Below are positions 62,784 through 64,000 of a stretch of DNA of 64,000 nt, in pieces. The position numbers and the translations under genes are program-made. Source of the DNA: Streptomyces populi (lineage in GTDB: Bacteria; Actinomycetota; Actinomycetes; Streptomycetales; Streptomycetaceae); NCBI RefSeq assembly GCF_002911015.1, contig NZ_KZ626845.1, positions 1 through 64,000 of the forward strand, in the 5' to 3' direction. The notes beneath the pieces were generated by a model. It was not told the DNA's origin and ran no database searches. It worked only from the letters and a program-made list of their open reading frames with translations. The number at the start of each line of letters is the position of its first letter. Position 1 is the first letter of the stretch.

Positions 62784-62826
62784 GAAGGGCTCCTGCCAGC
62801 TGTTGTAAGAGATCGGGTGGTCGGCG

Positions 62827-63264
62827 TCAGGCGCGGCGGGCCGCGACCCGCTCCGCAGTCGGCCAGCGCACGTCGTGCACCCAGCCGATGACGTCGCCCT
62901 GGAAACTCATCGGCCCTGCCACCGCGAGCGCGATGCGCACGGGACGGACGGCCCGGTAGCCGCCGCGGGTGAGGCCGCGGTGGAAGCCGACCGTGACGCC
63001 GAGACCCGTGATCACGTAGAGGACGACGGCGAGCACCATGTCGGCGGGATGGACCGGCCTCCCCCACAGCAGCCAGCCGGCGAGACCGATCGCCACGAAC
63101 GGCAGGACGACGATCACCGTCGTCACCGTGACGTACAGCCGCTCACCACCGTCGCGCGCGGGCGCCGGGCCGTCCGGCGGGAAGGGGGACGTCCCGTCGT
63201 AGCCCTGGGGTGGCGGGGCGGGGCCGGCGGCGTGACCGCCGTGGACGTGCTGGGACTCAATGGC
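62827..63264 (-). pseudogene. Truncated fatty acid desaturase (N-terminal remnant)
   Basis: After a Gly/Pro-rich leader come two membrane segments (VTVTTVIVVLPFVAIGLAGW; DMVLAVVLYVITGLGVTVGF) and VRPVRIALAVAGPMSFQGDV-IGWV, the N-terminal part of acyl-CoA delta-9 desaturases. The first His box HRHLTH reads HRGLTR here. The second (HRRHH) is absent because the frame ends 16 residues after IGWV. With the di-iron ligands lost it cannot be a desaturase. No start codon with a ribosome site is clear. Confidence 0.7.
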
Positions 63265-64000
63265 ATACCTGGCTCCTCGGCCTGGATGCGGATGGCGCAG
63301 CCGGATCACGGGCTGCCCATGTGAGGACGGTGGAGTGCTGTGGAAGGCACATGGTCCGGAGAAATGCGGAACACGAGACGACGGTCCGGGACCGGCCGGA
63401 TTTCCGGCATCGGATTTCCGGCATACGGAAAGTCTTCCTCCCGTCCACCGTACTCCCGTCTGTGCGGCAACAGCGGCTGTTTCGGAAGCGGCATCGCGTT
63501 CACACGGACAGAGCCCCCGATGAATCCCGCTGGTCGTGGCCAGGCACTCGGGCCAGGACGGGTGGTGACAACCATGGCAACACCGCACCGGCGGAAGAAC
63601 TGCCGCGAAGCGATCATGAAAATCCTGTACGCCGCACGGAGGCGGAGGACTTCCTGATGTCTCCGGCGCCGAACTGCGTGACGATCTGGCGATCCCTGAG
63701 CAGGATCTGGCCGCGGCCTGTACTTGTCCGGTGGGCGAAGGACTCGTCACGGTCCGCTGGGCCCACCGAGACGCACCCGCGACGGTCACGCCGACACACC
63801 GGGGAATACGGCTCGTGGAGACCGAGGAGGAGGATCGCGGCTGTCTTCCGGGACCAACGCCAGAGGGCCGGCGCGGAGGGTCCCGTTCATCGGGACGAAG
63901 GCGGGTGAGCAGGAGCTCGTGCCGACCGTGCGAGCGGGTTCCCGTCGGGGGATCATCGGTACTGACGTGTCGGTTCCCCTGATACGCGCGCGGTCTTCGG
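63265..64000. other. Stretch without recognisable genes
   Basis: About 735 nt with lower GC than the surroundings and no frame showing a known domain, ribosome site and good codon use together. A plus-strand frame around 63650-63900 has a partly protein-like segment (SGAELRDDLAIPEQDLAAAC) but no family I recognise. It is probably a continuation of the decayed region. Confidence 0.4.

Overview
The window is chromosomal DNA from a Streptomyces or a very close relative. It is high in GC with strong third-position GC, uses many GTG starts, and contains Streptomyces-type genes: a DUF397/XRE pair, the orphan response regulator WhiI, HemQ, Rok7B7 and a cellulose-type LPMO. From memory, the order hemQ-hemG, hemE, whiI, rnd, fadAB, dxs, xylFGH, rok7B7, ngcEFG, acnA, murA2-like matches the S. 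coelicolor core region around SCO6045 down to SCO5998. I saw no rRNA, tRNA, CRISPR array, prophage or insertion sequence.

Layout. 0-5.4 kb is accessory: the end of an SPFH protein, a thrS remnant behind a possible Thr-codon leader and terminator, a small CxxC protein, a Pth2-type hydrolase, a HEAT-like protein, and a DUF397/XRE/methyltransferase module. 5.4-7.9 kb holds a DUF692 (MNIO) enzyme carrying an extra C-terminal domain, next to a TIGR04222-type membrane protein. 8-17.3 kb holds a secreted tripeptidyl-peptidase-like hydrolase and the coproporphyrin-type heme genes (hemQ, hemG, hemE) with membrane, redox and rhomboid genes between them. 17.5-24.5 kb is DUF3000, whiI, rnd and the fadAB beta-oxidation operon. 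24.5-33 kb is a cell-wall glycopolymer locus: two paralogous GxSKGG hydrolases with Ig-like domains, a large GT2/TagF-type polymerase, and a divergent LCP ligase. 33-38.3 kb has a propeller-like protein, a NYN/PIN-like protein, an amino-acid permease and dxs. 38.5-56.1 kb is a carbohydrate-uptake and degradation block: xylFGH, rok7B7, ngcEFG, two convergent GH92 alpha-mannosidases and an AA10 LPMO-CBM2. 56.3-61.4 kb is acnA, a DUF4236 protein and an HTH-MurA fusion. 61.6-64 kb is decayed: two DUF5994 genes (one with frame problems) and a truncated desaturase.

Regulation is unusually readable. There is a perfect CebR-type box ahead of the LPMO and a 13/16 DasR dre-like site ahead of ngcE. A 12-bp palindrome is shared by the two GH92 genes. 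A MarR/TamR-like palindrome and iron-box-like sequences precede acnA. An AT-rich palindrome precedes xylF. Several genes have a TANNNT -10 hexamer ending 6-7 nt before the start codon, the signature of leaderless mRNAs.

The best candidates for an under-described system are the MNIO plus TIGR04222 pair (5404-7886) and the GxSKGG-hydrolase/TagF/LCP locus (24543-32905). Start codons below were chosen from ribosome-binding sites, overlaps and paralogue comparison. Functions rest on motif recognition by eye; no database search was run.
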